Assembly (NCBI GenBank): GCA_020160935.1
Contig: JAIUPL010000011.1
Location: 1 to 64,000 of the forward strand
Direction: 5' to 3'
Length of the DNA stretch: 64,000 bases
Source: Bacteroidota bacterium
GTDB taxonomy: Bacteria; Bacteroidota; Bacteroidia; Chitinophagales; Saprospiraceae
Both the position numbers and the translations under genes were made by a program. Below, in pieces: positions 51,601 through 58,980 of the stretch. The notes under the pieces are model-generated. The model saw nothing but the letters and a program-made list of their open reading frames with translations. It made no database searches and was not told the DNA's origin. Position 1 is the first letter of the stretch; each line of letters opens with the position of its first letter.

Positions 51601-54333
51601 GGTGGCCACGCTTCCGGCGATTTCTTCTGGTCGGGTTATCCGGAAGACCTCAACGATATCGCCAGCCGCAATGCCGCCGCCATGTTGCCATTTTCTGCTG
51701 AAAAAGAAAAATACAACGTAGGCGACGAGGTGACACTGAAAGTGCCTGCCAGCGAAAACGGTCGCATCCTGCTTACCTTGGAAAATGGTACCCGTGTGGC
51801 CAAACACATGTGGTTCGACGCCAAAGCCGGTGATAATTTCCTGAAATTCAAGGCAGAAGAAAGTATGTCGCCCACGGTGTATGCACACGTGAGCCTCATT
51901 CAGCCGCATGCCCAAACCAAAAACGACCTGCCCATTCGCATGTATGGCGTCACGCCGGTGAACATCGAAAACCCGACGGCGCGTCTGAATGCCCAGATCG
52001 ATATGCCCGATGTGCTCAAGCCCGACGAGTATTTCAATGTATCCCTGCGCGAAACGGGCGGTAAAGCCTGTACCTACACACTCGCCATCGTAGATGAAGG
52101 GCTGCTCGACCTGACACGTTTCCAAACCCCCAATCCTTTCGATGCGTTTTATGCGCGCGAAGCACTGGGCGTAAAAACCTGGGATATTTATGATTACGTG
52201 CTGGGTGCATACGGCGCCGAACTGGAACGCATCCTCGCGATCGGCGGTGACGGCATCAACCAGAAAGCGAAAAATGCTGCTCAAATCAATCGTTTCAAAC
52301 CTTGTGTGATCCACCTCGGACCCTTCAAACTGGAAAAAGGTCAGACGGCCAAACACCGCCTGAAAATTTCCAATTACGTCGGCTCCGTGCGTGTCATGGC
52401 CGTCCTGTCGGCGCCGCCCACCAACGGCAGCGCGGGTGCATACGGCAATGCTGAAAAAACCTGCGCAGTGCGCAAGCCGCTCATGATCCTGCCCACCTTG
52501 CCACGGGTGCTGGGCCCGGGCGAAACGCTGCGCCTGCCGGTAGACGTGTTTGCCATGGAAAAATCCGTACAAAACGCCACCGTCAGCGTGCGGGAGAAAT
52601 CGGGACTTGTAACAGTGGGCGGTGGACAAAACACCCTGGCATTTACAGAACCGGGCGAAAAAATGACCTATTTCGACCTGAAAGTAGGCCAGCGAACCGG
52701 CGTGGCAAAATTTACCATCACCGCACAAAGCGGTAGCGAATCGGCTACACAGGACATTGAACTGTATGTGCGCAACCCCAACCCCGTGACTACCACCGTT
52801 TGGGAAGGCACTATTGAAGCCGGTCAGGACTGGTCGGCCAATTTCGACCCGTCCAAATACACGGATATACGCAATGCGAGCATCGAAGTGAGTGCCCTGC
52901 CACCCATCAACCTGAGCCGTCACCTCGACTACCTGATTCAGTACCCGCACGGCTGTGTGGAACAAACGACTTCCACCATTTTTCCGCAACTGTACGTCGA
53001 TCTGATTACGCCGCTGACGCAAAAGCAGAAAGACGATATTTCCAAATATGTGACCGCTGCTATCGGAAAATTGCGTGGTTTCCAACACTCCAGCGGCGGA
53101 TTTGCCTACTGGCGCGGCAGCAACGACATCAACCCCTGGTGCAGCAGTTATGCCGGACATTTCCTGCTGGAAGCCAAAAACAAGGGTTACGCCATTCCGG
53201 ATGGGCTGATTGATCGCTGGGTGCAGGATCAAACCACCCGCGCCCGCAACTGGAACCCGAATGTTTCCGAAAACAGCGATTATCATGGCTACCTGACCCA
53301 GGCCTATCGCTTGTACACGCTCGCTTTGGCCGGCAAAGCCGACCTGGCCGACATGAATCGCCTGCGGGAAGACCAGAAAATGTGGAAACAATCGGCCAAT
53401 ATGCTTGCTGCTGCTTATGCGCAGGCTGGAAAACCGGAGGCTGCCCGCGATATTCTGGCGAATAAACAATGGAAAGACAACTGGACGTATAGTTACTGTG
53501 GCACCACGTACGGCTCCGATTTGCGCGACCGCGCGCTGATGCTGGAAACCTATTCCCTCGTAGGCGATGTGACGCAGGCGCAAGCCATGGCCAACAATAT
53601 CACCACAGAACTGGGCAAGGAAACCGGCTGGTACTGGAATACACAGAGCATTGCTACGGGGCTGCGGGCTTTGTCGCGCTACGTGTCCAAAAACTTTGGT
53701 AGCGGCCCTTCCTTTGCATATCGCATTGCCTCGGGCAGCCAGAAAACCGGCGATTCTTCCCGCCCGGTTTCATTGGTCGATTTCACGGAAAGCGCCATGG
53801 GCAGCGGACAGGTAAATGTGAAAAACAATGGCGCTGCTCGCCTATATGCCCGTTTGGTGGTGGCGGCCGCGCCTGTTACGCCTGCTACTGCGCCCACTTC
53901 GAGCAATTTGTCGCTGGGGATTCGTTTTACCGACCTGAAAGGCCAGGTGATCGATGCTGCCAAAGTGAAACAGGGTACCGATTTCGTTGCTGAAATTACC
54001 GTCAAACGCAACACCGGTTTTACGTTTGATTTCAACGAATTGGCCCTGACACAAATATTCCCTTCCGGCTGGGAAATCACCAATGCCCGCATGGATGGCA
54101 TTTCCAACGTGACCAATAGTCCGATGGATTACCAGGACGTGCGCGACGACCGGGTGATGACCTACTTCGACCTGCCACGCGCTTCTGGCAACCAGGCCGA
54201 CACCCGCGTCTACCGCGTTCAACTGAATGCTGCCTACGCAGGGCGTTATTTCCTGCCTGCGATGGCTTGCGAGGCCATGTACGACAACCGGATTCAGGCC
54301 AGCGTGCCGGGTAAGTGGGTGGAAGTAATATAG
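48691..54333 (+). CDS. Bacterial alpha-2-macroglobulin
   Basis: 1880 aa with an N-terminal membrane anchor or uncleaved signal (~7-23, IAYALFAVTGIAGLFFLI). The macroglobulin (MG) beta-sandwiches run through to ~1300; GFIYGERGVWRPGDSLYLNFVLED near 640 is the conserved MG3/4 block. The thioester motif CVEQ is intact near residue 1421 (YPHGCVEQTTST), inside the alpha-alpha barrel (~1400-1640) that also shows SGGFAYWRGSNDINPW. Such proteins trap proteases in the periplasm through the thioester and work with penicillin-binding protein 1C in many bacteria; no pbpC is in this window. A strong hairpin separates it from the patatin gene. Confidence 0.95.
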   Translation: MRKPIAYALFAVTGIAGLFFLIRSQKIVKNDAYYEAVSQYVYAHSGGAIGREETVRVRFVNAAISQEQVGQAVPANLFSVEPKIEGQAVWEDDRTIKLQPSAPMKPGQLYTAQVALQKIYSDVPKVARVFEFDFRIKETAFDVVMEGLSADPDDARMQRVVGHVRVNEPCAGAQVEKMLEARQGNKALLVSWQHSSDGLSHSWTVAGVERSNAASKVNLRWSGNAIGVDRNLDTEQPVPAWDDFTLLSARAVQVEEQYVLLNFSDPIAASQDLSGLIRLENYSGKLRYVTDGNFVRVYPGERLSGEYNLQVESGIRNASGQNLKERAVWPLNFEDLKPGVRLVGRGAVIPQQSNGGIIFPFEAVGLNAVDVEVFKIFNSNILQFLQVNEIEGSDELERVGKIVLQKKIKLSDINPNATAKNWQRYAFDLKDMIRQDPGAIYQVRIAFQINYTDCATGAGLTADASGMVSSKGTQTIELNQYDDDGKLVSIMGGWRGRYFSDSYWDDDYNWDSQEDPCSREYYNSQHFTQRNVFVSDLGLTAKRGRDGSLFVALTDLHTAQPVSGVDLELFSYQLQSITKGKTGSDGTTVIEGLRETPFLLVASGQNRRGYLRMADGNSLSLSRFDVVGVEAQKGLKGFIYGERGVWRPGDSLYLNFVLEDRSGKLPAGHPVAMELTDPRGALQYRTVQTSGVNGVFPFHCVTRPDAPTGNWTAKVTVGGAIFTKQLKIETVKPNRLKMDLNFGKKNLSPADEDLKGTLKVNWLHGAVAQNLKAKVEMQVRSVKTEFPSYKTYVFDDPSRNFYSEPEVLFDANLDQNGTAAVPLKVVDVENAPGKLISSFKVRAFEAGGDFSTDNFSLDFYPFDRYIGIFMPKGRWGDKTIDQRGGTVTFVMVDKNGKPLANQSFSVALFRTDWRWWWDEDAESGVAQFNNSEFNNAIDQTTLTTDSRGQATWKVKPDDWGRYLVRAVDSNGGHASGDFFWSGYPEDLNDIASRNAAAMLPFSAEKEKYNVGDEVTLKVPASENGRILLTLENGTRVAKHMWFDAKAGDNFLKFKAEESMSPTVYAHVSLIQPHAQTKNDLPIRMYGVTPVNIENPTARLNAQIDMPDVLKPDEYFNVSLRETGGKACTYTLAIVDEGLLDLTRFQTPNPFDAFYAREALGVKTWDIYDYVLGAYGAELERILAIGGDGINQKAKNAAQINRFKPCVIHLGPFKLEKGQTAKHRLKISNYVGSVRVMAVLSAPPTNGSAGAYGNAEKTCAVRKPLMILPTLPRVLGPGETLRLPVDVFAMEKSVQNATVSVREKSGLVTVGGGQNTLAFTEPGEKMTYFDLKVGQRTGVAKFTITAQSGSESATQDIELYVRNPNPVTTTVWEGTIEAGQDWSANFDPSKYTDIRNASIEVSALPPINLSRHLDYLIQYPHGCVEQTTSTIFPQLYVDLITPLTQKQKDDISKYVTAAIGKLRGFQHSSGGFAYWRGSNDINPWCSSYAGHFLLEAKNKGYAIPDGLIDRWVQDQTTRARNWNPNVSENSDYHGYLTQAYRLYTLALAGKADLADMNRLREDQKMWKQSANMLAAAYAQAGKPEAARDILANKQWKDNWTYSYCGTTYGSDLRDRALMLETYSLVGDVTQAQAMANNITTELGKETGWYWNTQSIATGLRALSRYVSKNFGSGPSFAYRIASGSQKTGDSSRPVSLVDFTESAMGSGQVNVKNNGAARLYARLVVAAAPVTPATAPTSSNLSLGIRFTDLKGQVIDAAKVKQGTDFVAEITVKRNTGFTFDFNELALTQIFPSGWEITNARMDGISNVTNSPMDYQDVRDDRVMTYFDLPRASGNQADTRVYRVQLNAAYAGRYFLPAMACEAMYDNRIQASVPGKWVEVI

Positions 54334-54340
54334 TAGACCT

Positions 54341-54382
54341 TAACCCCTGGCCCTTCTCCGTTGGAGAGAGGGCCAGGGGTTG
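54341..54382. terminator. Hairpin between the macroglobulin and patatin genes
   Basis: AACCCCTGGCCCT...TCTCC-GTT-GGAGA...GAGGGCCAGGGGTT, an almost perfect stem with a 3-base loop and a one-base bulge. It lacks a T run, so it may act as an RNA-stability or attenuation element, or as a short member of the palindrome class. Confidence 0.6.
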
Positions 54383-54414
54383 AGGCCCCAAAAAACATTA
54401 TAAAACTCCATTCT

Positions 54415-56232
54415 ATGTCAAATAATCCACCTCCTACCCTCCATTTGGGCATTACCATGGCCGGCGCTGTTTCTGCCGGCGCCTACACTGCCGGTGTGAT
54501 CGATTTTCTTTTTGAAGCCCTTCAGGACTGGGAGGCAGCGAAGAAGAAAGAAGAAAACCTGCCTGCGGAAGAAAAAAAAGTCCCTCCCCACCGGGTGCAG
54601 ATTGAAGTGCTGGGCGGCGCCTCGGCAGGTGGTATCACGGCAGCGCTGACGGCACTGGCCTGTTTTACCGGAATAAACCCGGTAGATCAACCAGAGGATG
54701 CAAAGGCAAAAAACTTCCGGCCCTCCAACAACATGCTGTTCGACGCATGGGTAAATCTGGGCGCGGCATCCAATGCTCCGGAAGGTATTTTCAGAATGCT
54801 CGATACCGCCGACCTCAAAAAAGCAGGCGGTATCCCTTCGTTGCTCAATTCGCTGCCCATCGACGAAATTTCCGACCGGGCGCTTCAGCACACCAACTCG
54901 ACACCCAAGAAGCCCTGGCCTGCATTCGTGGCAAAGGATGTGGAAGTACTGCTGACGCTTTGCAGTCTTCGAGGTATTCCGGTGGGCATCAATTTCAATT
55001 CCGACAACAGCTCCTGGATTGCGAGCCCATCGCACCAGATGTCGATTCACAAGCAATATGCGCGTTTTACGCCCAAAACTACCATAAATAACCCGCATCG
55101 TGCTATCCCTTTCGACCGCTCGGAACCTGAAACACTCCAGCAACTGATCGATTGTGCCAAGGCCACCGCTGCATTCCCCATTGGTTTTCAGGCCCGGGAG
55201 GTGACGCTGAGCCGCAACCATGTCAAACACCAGTTTGGTACATTTTATCAGTTTAATGAAAAAACACTCGACAGCATTTTCGAATCGGGAACGGTGCCAG
55301 ATCCCTTCGAATTTACTTCCATCGATGGTGGAGCGCTCAACAATGAACCTTTTGGAGAAATTGCGGCTATCATGCACGAACGAAAGATTCGGGATTTTGC
55401 CCTGATCCTCGTCGATCCATTCCCCAATTTTGGAGGCAAACCTGAGAAGTACAAGCCACTGCAGTTTCTGCGCCAACTGCTTTTCCCTATTATGGGCGCC
55501 TTGCGAAACCAGGGCATGTTAAAAGAATCTGATCTGAGAGAGGTAGGCCAGGAGGATGAACTGAAAGCCAATTACAAAAAAAACATGATTTACCCCAGTC
55601 GCTGGACGTACAATGACAAGGCGCAGGATTGGGATAAATGCGGAAATGCATTGGCATGTGGAGGGCTGGGGGGCTTCTCAGGCATCTTGTCGCGTAATTT
55701 CAGGTTGCACGACTATTTTCTAGGCAGGCAAAATTGCCGGAATTTTCTGCGCTCCTATTTTACCATAGAATATAAAACCAAGCCTGACGCCACGAACCAT
55801 GCCATTTTTCAAGACTGGACACCCGAAATGGTAAATACGTACAAGGTAGCATGGCGGGAAAGCCGGGAAGGGGTGGTGCACCTGCCCATCATTCCTGTGC
55901 TCGATTTTGTCAGGGAGGAAAATGAAAAAAAACAGGCTTTCACGGACGATCCGGAAAAGCGGGAGGCGGCTTTGCTGGAACATGCACGGAAATCCGATTT
56001 TGCTTTTCCAACATTACAGCCCTCACAACTCATCGCACTGCGCAAGCCATTGCGACGCCGTATGTTCAAAATGGCGCACAAGGCTACAAACAACTGGAAC
56101 TTATTGATCAGATGGTCTTTCCGGGCCTTGTTGTTTGTTATGATCCCGGTGTTATTTGCCTACCTCGCCCGTAGGGTCATCAATGCGGTACAGAAAGACC
56201 TGGTTGATAATGGGTTGGTGAGGAAGGGTTGA
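54415..56232 (+). CDS. Patatin-like phospholipase with C-terminal membrane anchor
   Basis: 605 aa from the ATG at 54415 (MSNNPPPTLHLGITMAGAVSAGAYTAG). An ATG at 54361 lies inside the upstream hairpin. The patatin fold has the oxyanion loop GITMAGAVSAGAY, nucleophile S70 in GGASAGG (GxSxG), and catalytic D304 in SIDGGALNNEPF. Residues ~570-592 are a single membrane helix (ALLFVMIPVLFAYLA), so it is probably a membrane-bound lipid acyl hydrolase facing the cytoplasm. The length exceeds a simple patatin domain. The last ~10 residues (LVDNGLVRKG) are encoded by the start of the GGTTGAT palindrome. Confidence 0.92.
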   Translation: MSNNPPPTLHLGITMAGAVSAGAYTAGVIDFLFEALQDWEAAKKKEENLPAEEKKVPPHRVQIEVLGGASAGGITAALTALACFTGINPVDQPEDAKAKNFRPSNNMLFDAWVNLGAASNAPEGIFRMLDTADLKKAGGIPSLLNSLPIDEISDRALQHTNSTPKKPWPAFVAKDVEVLLTLCSLRGIPVGINFNSDNSSWIASPSHQMSIHKQYARFTPKTTINNPHRAIPFDRSEPETLQQLIDCAKATAAFPIGFQAREVTLSRNHVKHQFGTFYQFNEKTLDSIFESGTVPDPFEFTSIDGGALNNEPFGEIAAIMHERKIRDFALILVDPFPNFGGKPEKYKPLQFLRQLLFPIMGALRNQGMLKESDLREVGQEDELKANYKKNMIYPSRWTYNDKAQDWDKCGNALACGGLGGFSGILSRNFRLHDYFLGRQNCRNFLRSYFTIEYKTKPDATNHAIFQDWTPEMVNTYKVAWRESREGVVHLPIIPVLDFVREENEKKQAFTDDPEKREAALLEHARKSDFAFPTLQPSQLIALRKPLRRRMFKMAHKATNNWNLLIRWSFRALLFVMIPVLFAYLARRVINAVQKDLVDNGLVRKG

Positions 56233-56562
56233 TGAGGTTGATAAGAGTTGATGAGGGTTGATAAGAGTTGATGAGGTTGATAAAGTTGATGAGTGTTGAT
56301 GAGTGTTGATATTCAGCCACTCGGGGTAAGGCTTTTTCTCGTAGAGTTGGTACACTCTACGAACTCTCACTCTCTCACCCTCTCACATCTCTCACCTTCT
56401 CACATCGAGAAGGTTCAAAAAACTGTGTCAATGGATGCTTTTAGTGTGTTTTTTGCAGCCTGCTGCCGCCATTCCTTTCATCGAGTGGTTGAATATCAAC
56501 CCTCATCAACACTTATCAACCCCCATCAACCCCCATCAACCCTCATCAACTCTTATCAACCC
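56227..56562. repeat. Nested palindrome: GAGAG element inside a GGTTGATGA element (P14)
   Basis: Outer arms are GGTTGATGAG units (56227-56309) and ATCAACCC units (56492-56562), with the halves of the GGTTGAT core (ATATTCAGCCACTCGGGGTA and TTTCATCGAGTGGTTGAATA). Between these halves lie 56339-56405, CTCGTAGAGTTGG-TACACTCTACG plus CTCTCAC units, as in the GAGAG family, and about 75 bases of unique DNA. Confidence 0.9.
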
Positions 56563-56570
56563 TTTCCCCA

Positions 56571-57521
56571 TCACCCTTTCCCCACCACCACACTCTGCGC
56601 ATTTTCCCACTCATACAATCCTTCGATGGAGAGATAGCGCTCGCCGGTATCGTAGTTGAAACCCAGAATACGCGCGCCTTCCGGAATATCCGGCAGTTTT
56701 TGCGCAATAGCAGCCAGGGTAGCGCCCGAAGAAATACCACCGAAAATACCCTCTTTCAAAGCTGCCTTTTTGGCAAATTCAAACGCCTCGTCTTTCGACA
56801 CCTGAATCACGCCGTCGAGCGCGTCTGTGTGCAGGTTTTTGGGAATAAATCCGGCGCCGATGCCCTGGATGGGGTGCGGCCCCGGCGCTCCGCCTGAAAT
56901 CACCGGGCTGAGCGCGGGTTCTACGGCAAACACCTGAAGTTTGGGAAAGTGTTCTTTCAGCGCTTCCGCGACGGCTGTTATGTGCCCGCCCGTGCCTACG
57001 CCAGTGATAAGGTAGTCGAGGCCATCCGGGAAATCGGCCAGGATTTCTTTGGCCGTAGTGGCTTTGTGGATAGCGATATTCGCTTCATTTTCAAATTGTT
57101 GTGGCATCCACGCATTCGGGATTTCCTGCAACAGTTGGCCGGCGCGCTCGATAGCGCCTTTCATGCCTTTTTCACGCGGTGTGAGGTCGAACTGAGCGCC
57201 ATAGGCAGCCATCAGGCGGCGGCGCTCTACGCTCATGCTTTCGGGCATGACGAGGATGAGCGGATAACCCTTAACCGCGGCCACCATGGCCAGTCCGATG
57301 CCGGTGTTACCACTGGTAGGCTCGACGATGACGCTTCCGGGGCGGAGTTCGCCCTTACGCTCGGCATCTTCGATCATCGCCAGCGCGATGCGGTCTTTAA
57401 TGCTGCCGCCCGGATTGGCGCGTTCGAGTTTGATCCATACTTCATGCCGGTCGCCAAAAAGATGGTGGATGCGGACGTGAGGCGTGTTGCCGATGGTATC
57501 GAGGATATTATTCGCTTTCAT
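56571..57521 (-). CDS. cysK: Cysteine synthase A (O-acetylserine sulfhydrylase)
   Basis: 316 aa, [25 protein letters not shown] Lys at K42 in NPGGSIKDR, substrate loop [31 protein letters not shown] for the PLP phosphate, and [15 protein letters not shown] all match CysK. It makes cysteine from O-acetylserine and sulfide. It lies downstream of cysE on the same strand, separated by a short GAGGTGAGA half arm, so the two form a cysteine-biosynthesis operon. Confidence 0.97.
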   Translation of the reverse strand: MKANNILDTIGNTPHVRIHHLFGDRHEVWIKLERANPGGSIKDRIALAMIEDAERKGELRPGSVIVEPTSGNTGIGLAMVAAVKGYPLILVMPESMSVERRRLMAAYGAQFDLTPREKGMKGAIERAGQLLQEIPNAWMPQQFENEANIAIHKATTAKEILADFPDGLDYLITGVGTGGHITAVAEALKEHFPKLQVFAVEPALSPVISGGAPGPHPIQGIGAGFIPKNLHTDALDGVIQVSKDEAFEFAKKAALKEGIFGGISSGATLAAIAQKLPDIPEGARILGFNYDTGERYLSIEGLYEWENAQSVVVGKG

Positions 57522-57525
57522 AAAC

Positions 57526-57559
57526 AGAGGTGAGAGGTGAGAGGTGAGAAGTGAGAGAG
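57526..57559. repeat. GAGAG-family half arm between cysE and cysK
   Basis: Iterated GAGGTGAGA units between the co-directional cysteine genes, with no mirrored arm. Confidence 0.6.
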
Positions 57560-57560
57560 T

Positions 57561-58391
57561 TTAGATGACGAAGTTGACGGGTTCTTCAAAGGGTTTGGTG
57601 CGCACTTTTACCTGCGACTGGTGCAGCACAATAGAGTAGGGGGGCACACTTTCCGTGATCCAACTGTTGCCTCCGATCACGGAGTCGTGGCCGATAACCG
57701 TTCTGCCTCCCAGGATCGTGCTGTTGGCATATAAAATACAGTTGTCTTCAATGGTAGGGTGTCGTTTTACGCTGGCCAGCGATTTGTCTACCTGTAAAGC
57801 ACCTAATGTGACGCCCTGGTATATTTTTACGTTGTTGCCGATCACTGCCGTGGCGCCAATAACAACACCCGTGCCGTGGTCGATAAAAAAAGATCGCCCG
57901 ATGGTGGCCGCCGGGTGGATATCGATACCCGTTTTGCCATGCACATATTCGGAAAAAACACGTGGTAGTAAGGGTGCCCCGAGTTGATGCAGCAAATGTG
58001 CAATACGGTACAATGCAATAGCATAAAACCCTGGATAAGTAGCAATGACCTCTTCCATGCAGGTAGCCGCAGGGTCGAATTGCATGATGGCCTCAGAATC
58101 TTCGAGCAGGTGCTCATAAATGTCGGGCAAGCCGTCAAAAAAAGCATCGACAATGGGTGTCATCGAGGTGTCCTGATCGCGCAGTAAGGGCTCCAGCAAT
58201 TGTGTCAGTTCATGCCGCAACAAGGCATATTCCACTCCCGCAGGCCGCGCATCTTCCTTGATCATGGGAAACAGAAACTGGAAAAGTTCGTCGGCGAGGC
58301 GCTGAGATTCCAGTTTGGGCGGAATGCGGTTGTTCGACAGACGGTGCTGCGCATCCAGTTTTTTAAAAAATGTGTCGAGGTCGTTTTGCAT
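57561..58391 (-). CDS. cysE: Serine O-acetyltransferase
   Basis: 276 aa. A helical N-terminal half (~1-130) is followed by a left-handed beta-helix of hexapeptide repeats at ~150-250 (GIDIHPAATIGRSFFIDHGTGVVIGATAVIGNNVKIYQGVTLGA), with catalytic DHGTGVVIG and HPTIEDNCILYA. It acetylates serine for CysK, encoded immediately downstream. The gene is preceded by a ~365-base leader with its own promoter, peptide ORF and hairpin, which suggests attenuation. Confidence 0.96.
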   Translation of the reverse strand: MQNDLDTFFKKLDAQHRLSNNRIPPKLESQRLADELFQFLFPMIKEDARPAGVEYALLRHELTQLLEPLLRDQDTSMTPIVDAFFDGLPDIYEHLLEDSEAIMQFDPAATCMEEVIATYPGFYAIALYRIAHLLHQLGAPLLPRVFSEYVHGKTGIDIHPAATIGRSFFIDHGTGVVIGATAVIGNNVKIYQGVTLGALQVDKSLASVKRHPTIEDNCILYANSTILGGRTVIGHDSVIGGNSWITESVPPYSIVLHQSQVKVRTKPFEEPVNFVI

Positions 58392-58429
58392 ATTAAATAG
58401 CGTTTTAAGCGTGTTTGGTTTTGGGAGGG

Positions 58430-58587
58430 CGGTGTTTTAGTGTTTTGGTGTTTTGGTGTTTTGGTGTTTTGGTGTTTTTGTGTGCTTTACTCTAGGGATT
58501 TAAGAATATGGGTTGGGAGTCCAAGCATATAGCCCGAAGCCCTCCAAAACACAAAAACACAAAAACACCAAAACCCCAAAACACAAC
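58430..58587. repeat. Palindrome with GTTTTGGT tandem arms (P15)
   Basis: Left arm of GTGTTTTGGT units (58430-58485) and right arm of ACCAAAACAC-type units (58541-58587), with a unique centre. It lies inside the predicted cysE leader transcript, between the hairpin and the gene. Confidence 0.88.
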
Positions 58588-58593
58588 AAATGC

Positions 58594-58631
58594 AAACGCC
58601 CTTTCACGGACAAAACCGGGAAAGGGCGTTT
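58594..58631 (-). terminator. Terminator-like hairpin in the cysE leader
   Basis: AAACGCCCTTTC and GAAAGGGCGTTT make a perfect 12-bp stem with a 14-base loop, followed on the minus strand by GCATTTGTTGTGTTTT. It is downstream of the promoter and upstream of cysE, so it could be a conditional terminator. Confidence 0.65.
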
Positions 58632-58724
58632 ATATGGGCAACAGAATGTGTTCGTTTCACATGCCCCATCCAGCGGCCAGCCTTTCCCTTTCGGTAAGAC
58701 AACAGCAACAGCAACAGGTAGCAT
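58632..58724 (-). promoter_or_regulatory. Candidate cysE leader peptide / attenuator region
   Basis: ATG at 58724 opens a reading frame starting MLPVAVAVVLPKGKGW and then GACETNTFCCPYK. The paired Cys codons (TTC TGT TGC) fall immediately before the hairpin at 58594-58631. The RNA also contains GGGC-ATGTG-AAACGAA-CACAT-...-GCCC, a possible alternative stem. No known riboswitch class was recognised. Attenuation by translation of Cys codons is inferred from position only. Confidence 0.4.
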
Positions 58725-58762
58725 AAATGTGAGTCATCGACACCATATCTGATTTTGTCAGG

Positions 58763-58794
58763 CAAACTTATTCCCAAAAACAACAACTATCAAG
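58763..58794 (-). promoter_or_regulatory. Promoter of the cysE-cysK leader transcript
   Basis: -33 CTTG, 20 bases, -7 TAAGTTTG on the minus strand. This is the best two-part Bacteroidota promoter in the window. It would start a transcript near 58756, about 365 bases upstream of cysE. Confidence 0.6.
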
Positions 58795-58848
58795 TACAGT
58801 TTTCATTTTTATCGTTTTCTTTTAAAAAAACATGCTCAAAGAGTGTAA

Positions 58849-58863
58849 TTAAAACACGCTCTA
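58849..58863. repeat. Solo end of the AGAGCGTGTTTTA element
   Basis: TTAAAACACGCTCTA matches the terminal inverted repeat of the element at 33799-33961. No second end is seen here. Confidence 0.45.
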
Positions 58864-58907
58864 AACATTTGAAAGGGCGGCGTTCGCAACATATCTCGGG
58901 CTGCGCC

Positions 58908-58915
58908 TACTTTTG
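58908..58915 (+). promoter_or_regulatory. -7 promoter box for the thiolase gene
   Basis: TACTTTTG, perfect TAnnTTTG, followed by C, 66 bases before the ATG at 58981. Confidence 0.55.
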
Positions 58916-58980
58916 CTGCCGAATAAAATCCATTCCAGAGCGTTTAATGCACCGCGAACCTGCAGTTCGTTTTTCAAACT

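Noticed and set aside
50977-53583. 868-codon minus-strand reading frame
   Set aside because: It is antisense to alpha-2-macroglobulin; it has no signal or motif and matches codon-bias shadowing.
58600-58760. Known riboswitch in the cysE leader
   Set aside because: I looked for SAM, TPP and cobalamin consensus segments and saw none; the peptide-plus-hairpin arrangement fits attenuation better.
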